Position numbers and translations under genes: made by a program | From: Candidatus Pullilachnospira intestinigallinarum | Lineage (GTDB): Bacteria > Bacillota > Clostridia > Lachnospirales > Lachnospiraceae | DNA: 42,473 nucleotides | Assembly: GCA_018711275.1 (NCBI GenBank) | Contig: DVIN01000012.1 | Location: 1-42,473, forward strand | Reading direction: 5' to 3' | Notes under the pieces: model-generated | The model's input: only the letters and a program-made list of their open reading frames with translations | The model's database searches: none | What the model was told of the DNA's origin: nothing | In this document: in pieces, positions 9,984 through 17,262 of the stretch | How the letters are laid out: each line of letters opens with the position of its first letter | How positions within the stretch are numbered: position 1 is the first letter of the stretch

Positions 9984-10138
9984 AATAAGTAAGCTTTATT
10001 CCCGCGGGCAACGGGTCCGACGGGCATGCGCGCATGTCCGTTTGGCAGCTGCCGCGAGGGGAAAATCCCGCGGCAGGCTGCGGATGTTTCCCCGTTCAAT
10101 TATTGTCAGGAGCTAAGGAAAGGAGATTTCAGCAAATT
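9984..10138 (+). other. Structured 5' leader of the hydrogenase mRNA
   Basis: The 155 bases before the gene hold two strong inverted repeats. One is a near-perfect palindrome at 10021-10040. The other spans 10045-10081, with arms around TGCCGCG and CGCGGCA and a GAAAA loop. I see no match to a riboswitch family I know. Together with 9771-9983, which holds the two divergent promoters, this makes up the only gene-free stretch longer than 300 bases besides the ssrA locus. Confidence 0.5.
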
Positions 10139-11647
10139 ATGATGAGAGGTTTGGATACCCCGGTAAAAAAGATACGGAAAAAGGTATTTACGGAGATTGC
10201 AAAGGCAGGTTTTCACTCCACCGATGAGACACTGATTGCGGATGTGGAGGCGATTCCCTACAACATCGTACAGGAACGGGCCACTTACCGGGAAAGCATC
10301 TACCGGGAACGTGCCGTAGCCAGCGAGCGGGTGCGTCTGGCCATGGGCCTGTCGCTTCGTCCGGAAAACAAGGCCGTGCATATCACCTCCGGCATCGAGG
10401 CCAGTAATATTGATGAAAAGTACTATGAGCCGCCGCTGATGCAGGTGATTCCGTCAGCCTGCGATGCCTGCAAGCCCAATCAGTATGTGGTCAGCGATAT
10501 GTGCCGGGGCTGCGTGGCTCATCCCTGCCATGAGGTATGTCCCAAAGGCGCCATCAAAATTGTAAAAGGAAAATCCATCATCGATCAGGATAAATGTATC
10601 AAATGCGGAAAATGCAAATCGGTCTGCCCCTACGATGCCATCAGCCACCGGGAGCGTCCCTGCGCCAAGGCCTGCGGGGTCAACGCCATTGAAAGCGACG
10701 GACAGGGCCGTGCGGTGATCAACAGTGACAAATGTGTCTCCTGCGGTATGTGCATGGTCAACTGTCCGTTCGGCGCGATTTCGGACAAATCTCAGATTTT
10801 CCAGCTGGCTCACGCCATCAAGGAAGGACAGACCGTAATCGCGGAAGTAGCACCCTCCTTCATCGGCCAGTTCGGCGCCGATGTGACGCCGAAAAAGCTG
10901 AAAGCCGCTCTTCTGGCACTGGGCTTTTCCGCTGTCTATGAGGTTGCCCTGGGCGCGGACATCGGCGCCATTTCCGAAGCGCATCACTATGCCGCCAAGA
11001 TTGCCACCGGTGAACTGCCCTTCCTGCTCACCTCCTGCTGTCCCTCCTGGATTATGATGGCGAAAAATCAGTTCCCGGATCTCATTGACAGCATTTCCCA
11101 GGAGCTGACGCCCATGGTGGCCACCGCACGGAGCATCAAAAAAGAATATCCCACGGCAAAGGTGGTATTCATCGGTCCCTGCGCTTCCAAGAAGCTGGAG
11201 GCCTCCCGCACCGATGTGCGCAGTGACGTGGATTTTGTCATCACCTTTGAAGAGCTGGACGGCATGTTTGCCGCAAAAGAAATCGATCCGGCTGCCATGG
11301 AAGGGGATTCCTCCCTCCACGATGCCACCGGCGCCGGCCGGGGATATGCGGTGGCAGGCGGTGTTTCCAGCGCCATTGCCGCCTGTCTGAAAGAGTATTA
11401 TCCCGACGTGCCGGTACACATCGAACACGCGGAAGGACTGACAGACTGCCGGAAAACTCTGATGCTGGCCAAGGCCGGAAAACTGAAAGGCTGTATGATC
11501 GAGGGAATGGGATGTCCCGGCGGCTGTATGGCCGGAGCCGGAACCATTGCTCCCATCAAAGAATCCGCGGCGGCATTGAAAAAATATGTGGCCTCTTCCT
11601 CCAAAAAGCTCCCGGACAAGGAGCTGGAGGAGATTCAGCTGGACTAA
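10139..11647 (+). CDS. Monomeric [FeFe] hydrogenase, group B-like
   Basis: About 502 residues. It would reduce protons or oxidise H2 with ferredoxin as partner. The H-cluster motifs are complete: TSCCPSW (298-304), GPCASKK (346-352) and EGMGCPGGC (455-463), giving the four cluster cysteines plus the proton-relay cysteine. Two 4Fe-4S ferredoxin motifs (Cys near 153-164 and 198-209) and an extra Cys-rich stretch (CDACKPNQ, CRGCVAHPCHEVC) precede them. P1 and P2 differ from classic HydA (PSW for PGW, GPC for MPC), as in group B enzymes. No partner subunit lies nearby. The ATG at 10139 follows AAAGGAG with a long 12-13 base gap; the ATG at 10142 is an alternative. Confidence 0.92.
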   Translation: MMRGLDTPVKKIRKKVFTEIAKAGFHSTDETLIADVEAIPYNIVQERATYRESIYRERAVASERVRLAMGLSLRPENKAVHITSGIEASNIDEKYYEPPLMQVIPSACDACKPNQYVVSDMCRGCVAHPCHEVCPKGAIKIVKGKSIIDQDKCIKCGKCKSVCPYDAISHRERPCAKACGVNAIESDGQGRAVINSDKCVSCGMCMVNCPFGAISDKSQIFQLAHAIKEGQTVIAEVAPSFIGQFGADVTPKKLKAALLALGFSAVYEVALGADIGAISEAHHYAAKIATGELPFLLTSCCPSWIMMAKNQFPDLIDSISQELTPMVATARSIKKEYPTAKVVFIGPCASKKLEASRTDVRSDVDFVITFEELDGMFAAKEIDPAAMEGDSSLHDATGAGRGYAVAGGVSSAIAACLKEYYPDVPVHIEHAEGLTDCRKTLMLAKAGKLKGCMIEGMGCPGGCMAGAGTIAPIKESAAALKKYVASSSKKLPDKELEEIQLD

Positions 11648-11703
11648 AACCTGCGCAGAACCACAGCCGCATCGCTGAGGAAAACCCCCTACAATGCATC
11701 GAG

Positions 11704-11738
11704 ACAAAGGAAAGTACGCTTTGCGCACTTTCCTTTGT
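11704..11738 (+). terminator. Hairpin after the hydrogenase gene
   Basis: A perfect 12-bp inverted repeat (ACAAAGGAAAGT/ACTTTCCTTTGT, 11-base loop) begins 56 bases after the stop. The T run is weak (TTTGTTATAAAT), so termination strength is uncertain. Confidence 0.6.
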
Positions 11739-11747
11739 TATAAATAG

Positions 11748-11779
11748 AAAAAGCGCTCCGATGCTTCCATCCGAACGCC
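11748..11779 (-). terminator. Rho-independent terminator of the gerW operon
   Basis: On the minus strand an 11-bp stem with one mismatch, GCGTTCGGATG against CATCGGAGCGC, closes a GAAG loop and is followed by five T. It lies directly after the small membrane protein gene. Confidence 0.8.
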
Positions 11780-11780
11780 T

Positions 11781-11921
11781 TTAAGAACTGCAGAACATAT
11801 TATAGCCCACCAGCATGCAGCCTGCCGCAATCAGCACGGTCCACAGATTGGTGGGGACAATCAGCTGAATCAGCATCCCGACGCCGACCCAGAACAGAAT
11901 AAATCCAATGACCCGCGTCAT
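11781..11921 (-). CDS. 46-residue membrane protein downstream of gerW
   Basis: This short frame starts with MTRVIGFILFWVGVGM and ends with VGYNMFCSS. It has two hydrophobic stretches (about residues 4-22 and 27-43) with a polar PTN turn between them, a plausible two-pass membrane hairpin. It begins 12 bases after the gerW stop, has AGGGG upstream, and is followed at once by a terminator, so it is the last gene of the operon. Placement beside gerW suggests, but does not prove, a role in sporulation. No named family is recognised. Confidence 0.75.
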   Translation of the reverse strand: MTRVIGFILFWVGVGMLIQLIVPTNLWTVLIAAGCMLVGYNMFCSS

Positions 11922-11933
11922 CGACTGCCCCTG

Positions 11934-12329
11934 TTATTTTTCTTCTTGGTTTAATATATGCTCAATATCCTCTGCTGAATACTCTTCTTCCTTCTTTCCC
12001 TTTCCGGTGATCTTATCTGCCAGATCGGGCACCATATCCAGAATCTTTGTGATGGCATCCTGGTTTTTCACATTCACCAGACGCGTGCTGTTTTTGGTGA
12101 TCACCAGCACCGCGGACGGAGAAATCTTTCCGCCCATGCCGCCGCCTCCGTTATTTTTCGCATTTTCCGCAAAAGCGCCGGCCGCCACGCCAAAGGACAC
12201 ATCCACCAGGGGAAGAATAATGGTGTCTCCCACGGTAATCGCGTCGCCTACCACGGTCTTTGTGGTGATAAAGCTGTCCATGCCGCGGAACAGCGCCTCA
12301 ACGGTATTCTGAAAATTATTTTCTGCCAT
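11934..12329 (-). CDS. ytfJ: GerW (YtfJ) family sporulation protein
   Basis: This 131-residue protein shows VVGDAITVGDTIILPLVDVSFG, a glycine-rich loop with GGGGMGGKISP, and AVLVITKNST, the GerW/YtfJ pattern. In Bacillus the family is made in the developing spore and affects germination; the biochemical activity is not established. An Asp/Glu/Lys-rich tail follows. GGAGGCATAATC precedes the ATG and overlaps the end of the DUF2953 gene, giving tight coupling. The ytfI-like/ytfJ order also occurs in Bacillus. This gene is the best evidence in the window that the organism forms spores. Confidence 0.93.
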   Translation of the reverse strand: MAENNFQNTVEALFRGMDSFITTKTVVGDAITVGDTIILPLVDVSFGVAAGAFAENAKNNGGGGMGGKISPSAVLVITKNSTRLVNVKNQDAITKILDMVPDLADKITGKGKKEEEYSAEDIEHILNQEEK

Positions 12330-12331
12330 GA

Positions 12332-13318
12332 TTATGCCTCCTTATTCCGAAAACCCTGCCAGGTTGTCCTCACATCCCGATTCCGGTAAATCTTCCATGC
12401 GCTCCAGACAAAAGCCGCGCCGAAAATCCTTCCTTTCAGCAGGAAATCTCCCTCCAGCACCTGCCGGTTGAACACCGGGGTGATCTGAATATTGTCCCGG
12501 TAAAGCGGGTAAAACACTCCTGCCGCCGCCAGCAGCTGGCCGGTCATGGCCGGATCCTCAAAGCCCACCGTCACCTTTCCCCGCACCTTTCTGGGCAGAA
12601 TATGCGCAAGAAGCGCTCTTCCTCTTCCCAGAAGGAACTTTGCCGCCGCCTTTGTAGTGTCTCTGGTTAAAAAATCTTTCCATCGCCTTATTTTATCACA
12701 GAAATTCCGAAATGTTAACCACATCTTCCGGATTCTCCCGGCAATTTTTGCGGGAATATGAACCAGCCAAAGCAAAAGCCCCCGGATCCGCCTCAGTAAA
12801 TTTCCCAGGGCCGCCGCCAGCCGGATCCTCCGGCTTTCCGTCTTCTCCCCCTTCGGCAATTCCTCCGTTTCTGCCGGCGGATTCTCCGGGGATTCCCGCT
12901 CCACAGATACGGTTTTGAGGACCGGCTGCCTCTCTTCCTCAACAGTTTCCGTTTTCCCGGAAGGCTGTAAAGGTCTGTGCTCCTTCTTCTCTGTCTCCCG
13001 CAAAGATGCTTTCTTTCCCGCACTGCGCTTCTTTTTTCGGGCGTTCAGGCGGCGCATCAGTTTCCGGACGGGAATTCCCAGAAGACGCAGCTCCCATCCG
13101 GTCTGCCCTCTGTGCCAGACAGTGGCGCTGATTCCTCCGAACAGCCAGGAAACGCGGGCGGATACTCCCCAGGTCTCCCGCTGTTTATCCCCCCGCACCG
13201 TATAGGTAACGGGGACAAACAGCAGTGCCAGAAGGATCAGCAGCAGAAGTCCCGCGGCAGTCAGAAGCAGGATACCTGCGATTTTCAGTATTGTCAGCAA
13301 AATATGTAGTAACAGCAT
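12332..13318 (-). CDS. DUF2953 membrane protein (YtfI-like)
   Basis: About 328 residues. One long N-terminal hydrophobic segment (residues 5-38, Leu/Ile-rich) is followed by VPVTYTVRG, a highly charged middle (many KKR and EE runs) and a C-terminal domain with KVTVGFEDPAMTGQLLAAAGVFYPL, which matches DUF2953. The family sits beside ytfJ in spore formers and its function is unknown. I prefer the ATG at 13318, preceded by AGGTGA; a GTG at 13327 is possible and overlaps the previous gene. It ends 2 bases before gerW begins. Confidence 0.85.
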   Translation of the reverse strand: MLLLHILLTILKIAGILLLTAAGLLLLILLALLFVPVTYTVRGDKQRETWGVSARVSWLFGGISATVWHRGQTGWELRLLGIPVRKLMRRLNARKKKRSAGKKASLRETEKKEHRPLQPSGKTETVEEERQPVLKTVSVERESPENPPAETEELPKGEKTESRRIRLAAALGNLLRRIRGLLLWLVHIPAKIAGRIRKMWLTFRNFCDKIRRWKDFLTRDTTKAAAKFLLGRGRALLAHILPRKVRGKVTVGFEDPAMTGQLLAAAGVFYPLYRDNIQITPVFNRQVLEGDFLLKGRIFGAAFVWSAWKIYRNRDVRTTWQGFRNKEA

Positions 13319-13319
13319 C

Positions 13320-13661
13320 TCATTCACCTGTCTGTCCCGCGGCTTCTTCCAGCCGGCTCTGAAGATAACCTCTCACATCCGTATCCTGACGGCTGTTCCA
13401 GGTTTCCTCCACCAGCCGCCTGACCAGCTCCACCGCTTCCTGATAGCCTTCCGCGATTCCCACAATCATAGGGCACATTCCGGCCAGCGGTTTCCGAAGC
13501 AGCAGGTTGGCCCGGAAGATATCCAGAAGGTTGTCCGGATTTAAAGCCAGTGTGATCAGATAGATGTTTCCCACCGGTTTTCCCCGTTCCACCCTCCGGA
13601 TGATTTTCTTTTCTTTCTTTTTTACATTATCTCCAAGATACAGCTTCTTATACCAGTTCAC
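13320..13661 (-). CDS. Conserved-looking hypothetical protein, 113 residues
   Basis: I do not recognise this protein. The start is GTG at 13661, 5 bases after the stop of the phosphotransferase gene, with AAGGA inside that gene's end. The N-terminus is basic (KKKEKKIIRRVERGK). It then has an alternating hydrophobic section (NIYLITLALNPDNLLDIF) and a likely helical C-terminal half without membrane segments or cysteine motifs beyond a single MCPMIVG. It lies between polyphosphate:AMP phosphotransferase and DUF2953 in a tightly packed operon. It is probably cytosolic. Confidence 0.75.
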   Translation of the reverse strand: MNWYKKLYLGDNVKKKEKKIIRRVERGKPVGNIYLITLALNPDNLLDIFRANLLLRKPLAGMCPMIVGIAEGYQEAVELVRRLVEETWNSRQDTDVRGYLQSRLEEAAGQTGE

Positions 13662-13666
13662 CTTAT

Positions 13667-15184
13667 TCAGTCCTTGCTCTTTTCCTCTTTCAGCCGCTCT
13701 TCAATGGCGTCCACCACCGATTGCAGCACCTTGATGCGGGCATAGTACTTGCTGTTGCCCTCCACGATAATCCAGGGCGCGTAAGTGGTGGAGGTGCGTA
13801 CCAGCATTTCGTCCACCGCCTGCTCGTACTGATCCCATTTTTCCCGGTTTCTCCAGTCCTCGTCGGTGATCTTCCACTGCTTGTCGGGATTCTCCATCCG
13901 TTCCTTAAACCGCCGTTCCTGCTCGTCCTTGTCAATCTGCAGCCAGAACTTGCGCACGATGGCTCCCGAATGAACCCAGTTGGCCTCCATGTCGTTCATC
14001 TCATGGTAAGCTCTCTGCCACTCCTCTGTGGTGCAGAAGCCTTCGATCCGCTCCACCATCACCCGGCCGTACCAGGTCCGGTCAAAGATGGCAATGTGTC
14101 CTTTCTTCGGCACATTATTCCAGAAACGCCAAAGATAGTGATGGGACCGTTCCAGATCATTGGGAGCGGAGGTGGGATTTACCTGATAACCCCTGGGATC
14201 CATCTTGGCAGTCAGCCGTTTGATGGCGCCTCCCTTTCCGCCTGCATCCCAGCCCTCAAATCCCAGGATCACAGGGATTCTTCTCCGGTACAGTTCCCCG
14301 TGAAGCTCCTGAATCCGATTCTGCAGCCGGTCCAGCTTTTCTTTATATTCTTCCCTTGTATATGAGAGCGTCAGATCCACGCTGTTGAGACTGGATGTCT
14401 TCAGGGTATCCTCATCGGTCCACTGGCTCTCCACCCTGGGTTGAGGCCGGGCTTCCTCCTCCCTGCGCCTGCGCAGCTCCTGAATCTTCGCTTCCAGGCA
14501 GCGAATCACCGCCGAATAGATTTTCACCGTGGCAAATTCCCGCTGGGTGGCCTCCACAATGGTCCAGGGCGCATAATCCGAATCTGTCTTCTGGAGCATC
14601 TCCTCATTCATTTCCTTATACCGGCCATATTCCTTATTCCGCTTCAGGTCTCCCTCCGATACCCTCCAGGCGCTGGACTTGGACTCCATCAGCTTATGGA
14701 ACCTTTTTTTCTGTTCCTTCTTGTCAATGCACAGAAACAGCTTAATGATCACATAGCCGCCGTCTGTCAGCTGACGCTCAAAGGAATTGATCTCTTCGTA
14801 GGCATATGCCAGCTCCTGTTCCGTAGTCAGTCCGTCGAACCGGTCCACCAGCACCCGGCGATACCAGCTGCGGTCAAAAATAGCGATCCGCCCCTTTGCC
14901 GGCGTTTTCGTCCAGAATCTCCAGAGGAACGGCCGCATCTGCTCTTCCGGCGATTCCCCGTTGATGGCATGTACATGGAAACCTCTGGGATCCAGTGCGG
15001 AAATCAGCTTTCCGATCTGCACACCCTTTCCCGCCGCGCCAAAGCCCTCAAAGACGATCATCACCGGGATCCCCAGTTCCTTGCACGCTCTCTGCAGCCT
15101 GGCCAGATGCGGCGTCATCTCCTCCATCTTTTTCCGGTACTCTTCCTTGTCCATCTTTCTGGTTAAATCGATCTGCTCCAACAT
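13667..15184 (-). CDS. pap: Polyphosphate:AMP phosphotransferase (two-domain PPK2)
   Basis: About 505 residues, the size of class II PPK2 enzymes that make ADP from AMP and polyphosphate. There are two tandem PPK2 domains. The first has the P-loop EGFGAAGKG near residues 45-53 and FDRSWYRRVLVDR; the second has EGWDAGGKGGAIKRL and FDRTWYGRVMVER. In two-domain members usually only one half is active; the second keeps the more canonical GGKGG loop. The ATG at 15184 has GGGAGG upstream. It is the first gene of the run that continues to the small membrane protein, linking polyphosphate use with late-growth or spore genes by position only. Confidence 0.95.
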   Translation of the reverse strand: MLEQIDLTRKMDKEEYRKKMEEMTPHLARLQRACKELGIPVMIVFEGFGAAGKGVQIGKLISALDPRGFHVHAINGESPEEQMRPFLWRFWTKTPAKGRIAIFDRSWYRRVLVDRFDGLTTEQELAYAYEEINSFERQLTDGGYVIIKLFLCIDKKEQKKRFHKLMESKSSAWRVSEGDLKRNKEYGRYKEMNEEMLQKTDSDYAPWTIVEATQREFATVKIYSAVIRCLEAKIQELRRRREEEARPQPRVESQWTDEDTLKTSSLNSVDLTLSYTREEYKEKLDRLQNRIQELHGELYRRRIPVILGFEGWDAGGKGGAIKRLTAKMDPRGYQVNPTSAPNDLERSHHYLWRFWNNVPKKGHIAIFDRTWYGRVMVERIEGFCTTEEWQRAYHEMNDMEANWVHSGAIVRKFWLQIDKDEQERRFKERMENPDKQWKITDEDWRNREKWDQYEQAVDEMLVRTSTTYAPWIIVEGNSKYYARIKVLQSVVDAIEERLKEEKSKD

Positions 15185-15284
15185 GAAAAAACCTCCCTTC
15201 CTCCTGGCTTTTTTTCGTATTCCCCACACAGCGCCGGACGGCTCTGCAGAATTCTCCCACCGTACCTTCCTTCCGCTTCCGGGG

Positions 15285-15317
15285 AAAAAACAGGGAGGGA
15301 TATGTCATCCCTCCCTT
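15285..15317 (-). terminator. Rho-independent terminator of the Nudix gene
   Basis: On the minus strand a perfect 10-bp stem (AGGGAGGGAT/ATCCCTCCCT, 5-base loop) is followed by six T, 10 bases after the Nudix stop. Confidence 0.92.
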
Positions 15318-15326
15318 GTGCCATTC

Positions 15327-15773
15327 TTATCTGCGCTTTCCCCACAGGTTGGATTTCCTCAAATCCAGATATTCATTATATGCGGTTTCCAGAATCTGCC
15401 GTTCATTGGCAAATTTCAGCAGATGGTACGCTTCGTGATACTTATAGTATCCGGAATCCACAAAATACTCTTCCCTCTGCGGCCGGCTGTAATAGCTTCC
15501 TGCTCTCATCAGGAACCAGTGGACTTCCTTCTCCACCGTGTCTTCCGGCACATTGAAAGAATACCGGCTGCTGCCGATATATTTGACAATGGACGCCTGC
15601 ACGCCTGTCTCCTCCAGCACCTCCCGGACCGCCGTATCCTCAAACTCTTCTCCTGCCTCCACAGTGCCTTTCGGCAGAACCCAACCCTCATATTTGTTCT
15701 TATAGGATTTATACAGTGTCAGAATCTTTCCCCGATAGATCACCACACCGCCGCAGCTGGTTGCCTCGATCAT
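15327..15773 (-). CDS. Nudix hydrolase
   Basis: This 148-residue protein would hydrolyse a nucleoside diphosphate linked to another group. The full Nudix box is present, GTVEAGEEF through REVLEETGV (pattern GX5EX7REUXEEXGU), near residues 36-58. It is preceded by the WVLPKGT segment seen in diadenosine-polyphosphate and related hydrolases, but the substrate cannot be told from sequence. The ATG at 15773 is chosen because GGGAGG lies about 7 bases upstream; the earlier frame start adds only six residues. It has its own promoter and terminator, so it is monocistronic. Confidence 0.93.
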   Translation of the reverse strand: MIEATSCGGVVIYRGKILTLYKSYKNKYEGWVLPKGTVEAGEEFEDTAVREVLEETGVQASIVKYIGSSRYSFNVPEDTVEKEVHWFLMRAGSYYSRPQREEYFVDSGYYKYHEAYHLLKFANERQILETAYNEYLDLRKSNLWGKRR

Positions 15774-15812
15774 TCCAGTCCCTCCCGTCATGCGTTGTGT
15801 TTGATTAACAAC

Positions 15813-15841
15813 AGTATAACCCTTTTAAGAGAACTGTGCAA
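15813..15841 (-). promoter_or_regulatory. Sigma-A promoter of the Nudix gene
   Basis: On the minus strand TTGCAC (15836-15841) and TATACT (15813-15818) are separated by 17 bases, about 40 bases before the start codon. Confidence 0.75.
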
Positions 15842-15869
15842 CCGTTAAAATTCGTACTTATTTTTCCCG

Positions 15870-17255
15870 TCAGCCGTTATAATATGCGTCAAAAATCGCC
15901 CGGGCAATGGGCACGGCCACTTCGCTTCCGGAACCTGCTTCCTCGGCAATCACACAGACCGCCAGATCCGGATCCTCCACGTTGGAGAAGCCCACGAACC
16001 AGGAGTGAGGCGTAGTCTGACTCACATCGCCGTGTTCAGCGGTTCCGGTTTTTCCGGCCGCCGTATATCCTCTTCCGGAGAGGGAAGAAGCCGTTCCGTT
16101 CTCCACCACACCCGTCATCAGTTCTGTAAGAATCTGCGCCTCCTGGCTGGTCATTACTTTCTGATATTCTTCACTGCGGTATTCCTGCACCGTATCCCCG
16201 GTATAGGTTTCAATCCGCTCCACCAGCCGCGGTTTCATCATCACGCCGTCATTGGCCACCGCCGCGGTGATCATGGCCATATGCAGCGGCGTGGTCAGTG
16301 TGTCTCCCTGACCGATGGCAGTCTGCATGGTCAGCGCGTCGGCGCTGGAAGCCTCCAGATCAAACCGACTCTTGTTATAGGTGAAATCCACCGGCAGCGA
16401 CTGATTAAACAGCAGATCTTCCGCCGTTTCGCGGAACTGAGAGCGGTTGAGGTCCACACCGATCTGCGCGAAGGCCGAGTTGCAGGAATTGGCAAAAGCC
16501 TGCCGGAAATTTTCCTGCCCGTGTACCGTGTTATGATAACAGTGAATGGTATACCCTCCGTTGGTCACCTCTCCCTGACAATCAAAGGAAAAATTATCCA
16601 GCGTATGATTCTGCCGCCAGTAGGCCAGCGAAGTGACGATCTTGAAGGTGGATCCCGGCGGATAAAGACCCTGAGCCGCCCGGTTCACCAGACTGGAGTT
16701 GTCCTCATCGGCCACCAGATCATCCCAGTCCTGGCTGATGGTGTTGGGGTTGAAATCCGGTTTGCTGACCATGGCCAGGATTTTTCCGGTATCCGGTTCC
16801 ATCACCACCACCGCTCCGTCATAGCTTCCCAGTGCATCATAGGCCACCTGCTGCAGACGCACATCCAGGGTAGTCACCACATTATCGCCCACATTTTTCT
16901 CTGCCTTAAACTCTTTCTCCACCTGCTCCAGCATATTGGCGTGAGAGGTCAGAAGCTGAGAATTCATGGTCAGCTCCAGTCCGCTTCTTCCCCGGTCCGA
17001 ATACCCCACCACATGGGCGAAAACATTTTCATAGGGATAAAGACGGAACTCGTTGCCCTCCGCGTCTGTCTGCGTAGAGGCCAGAACGGTACCGTCAGCG
17101 GCCTGGATTTCTCCCTTGATCACCCGTTCCTGGTACGTCTCCTGCCTCTGGTTGTAGGGGCTGTTGATGTAGGTATCCCGCAGTTCAAGATTAAAATAAA
17201 CCAGATATCCGATCAGTGCCAGAAAGATTCCCACAAAGCAGTAGGAGACAATCAC
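15870..17255 (-). CDS. Class B penicillin-binding protein (PbpA/FtsI-like transpeptidase)
   Basis: About 461 residues. One N-terminal membrane segment anchors a periplasm-facing peptidoglycan transpeptidase. The catalytic motifs are all present: PPGSTFKI (SXXK with the acylated serine), ANSCNSAF (SXN) and AGKTGTAEHG (KTG). The GTG at 17255 is preferred: TAAGGA precedes it and it lies 7 bases after the stop of the SEDS gene. A TTG at 17408 would add a 51-residue Lys/Arg-rich cytoplasmic tail but overlap that gene by 146 bases. A SEDS glycosyltransferase directly upstream is the usual partner of class B PBPs in elongation, division or spore cortex synthesis. Confidence 0.94.
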   Translation of the reverse strand: MIVSYCFVGIFLALIGYLVYFNLELRDTYINSPYNQRQETYQERVIKGEIQAADGTVLASTQTDAEGNEFRLYPYENVFAHVVGYSDRGRSGLELTMNSQLLTSHANMLEQVEKEFKAEKNVGDNVVTTLDVRLQQVAYDALGSYDGAVVVMEPDTGKILAMVSKPDFNPNTISQDWDDLVADEDNSSLVNRAAQGLYPPGSTFKIVTSLAYWRQNHTLDNFSFDCQGEVTNGGYTIHCYHNTVHGQENFRQAFANSCNSAFAQIGVDLNRSQFRETAEDLLFNQSLPVDFTYNKSRFDLEASSADALTMQTAIGQGDTLTTPLHMAMITAAVANDGVMMKPRLVERIETYTGDTVQEYRSEEYQKVMTSQEAQILTELMTGVVENGTASSLSGRGYTAAGKTGTAEHGDVSQTTPHSWFVGFSNVEDPDLAVCVIAEEAGSGSEVAVPIARAIFDAYYNG

Positions 17256-17262
17256 ATATTCC

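Noticed and set aside
10034..10138. N-terminal extension of the hydrogenase from the ATG at 10034
   Set aside because: The extra 35 codons lie in the hairpins of the leader, show no family similarity and have no ribosome site.
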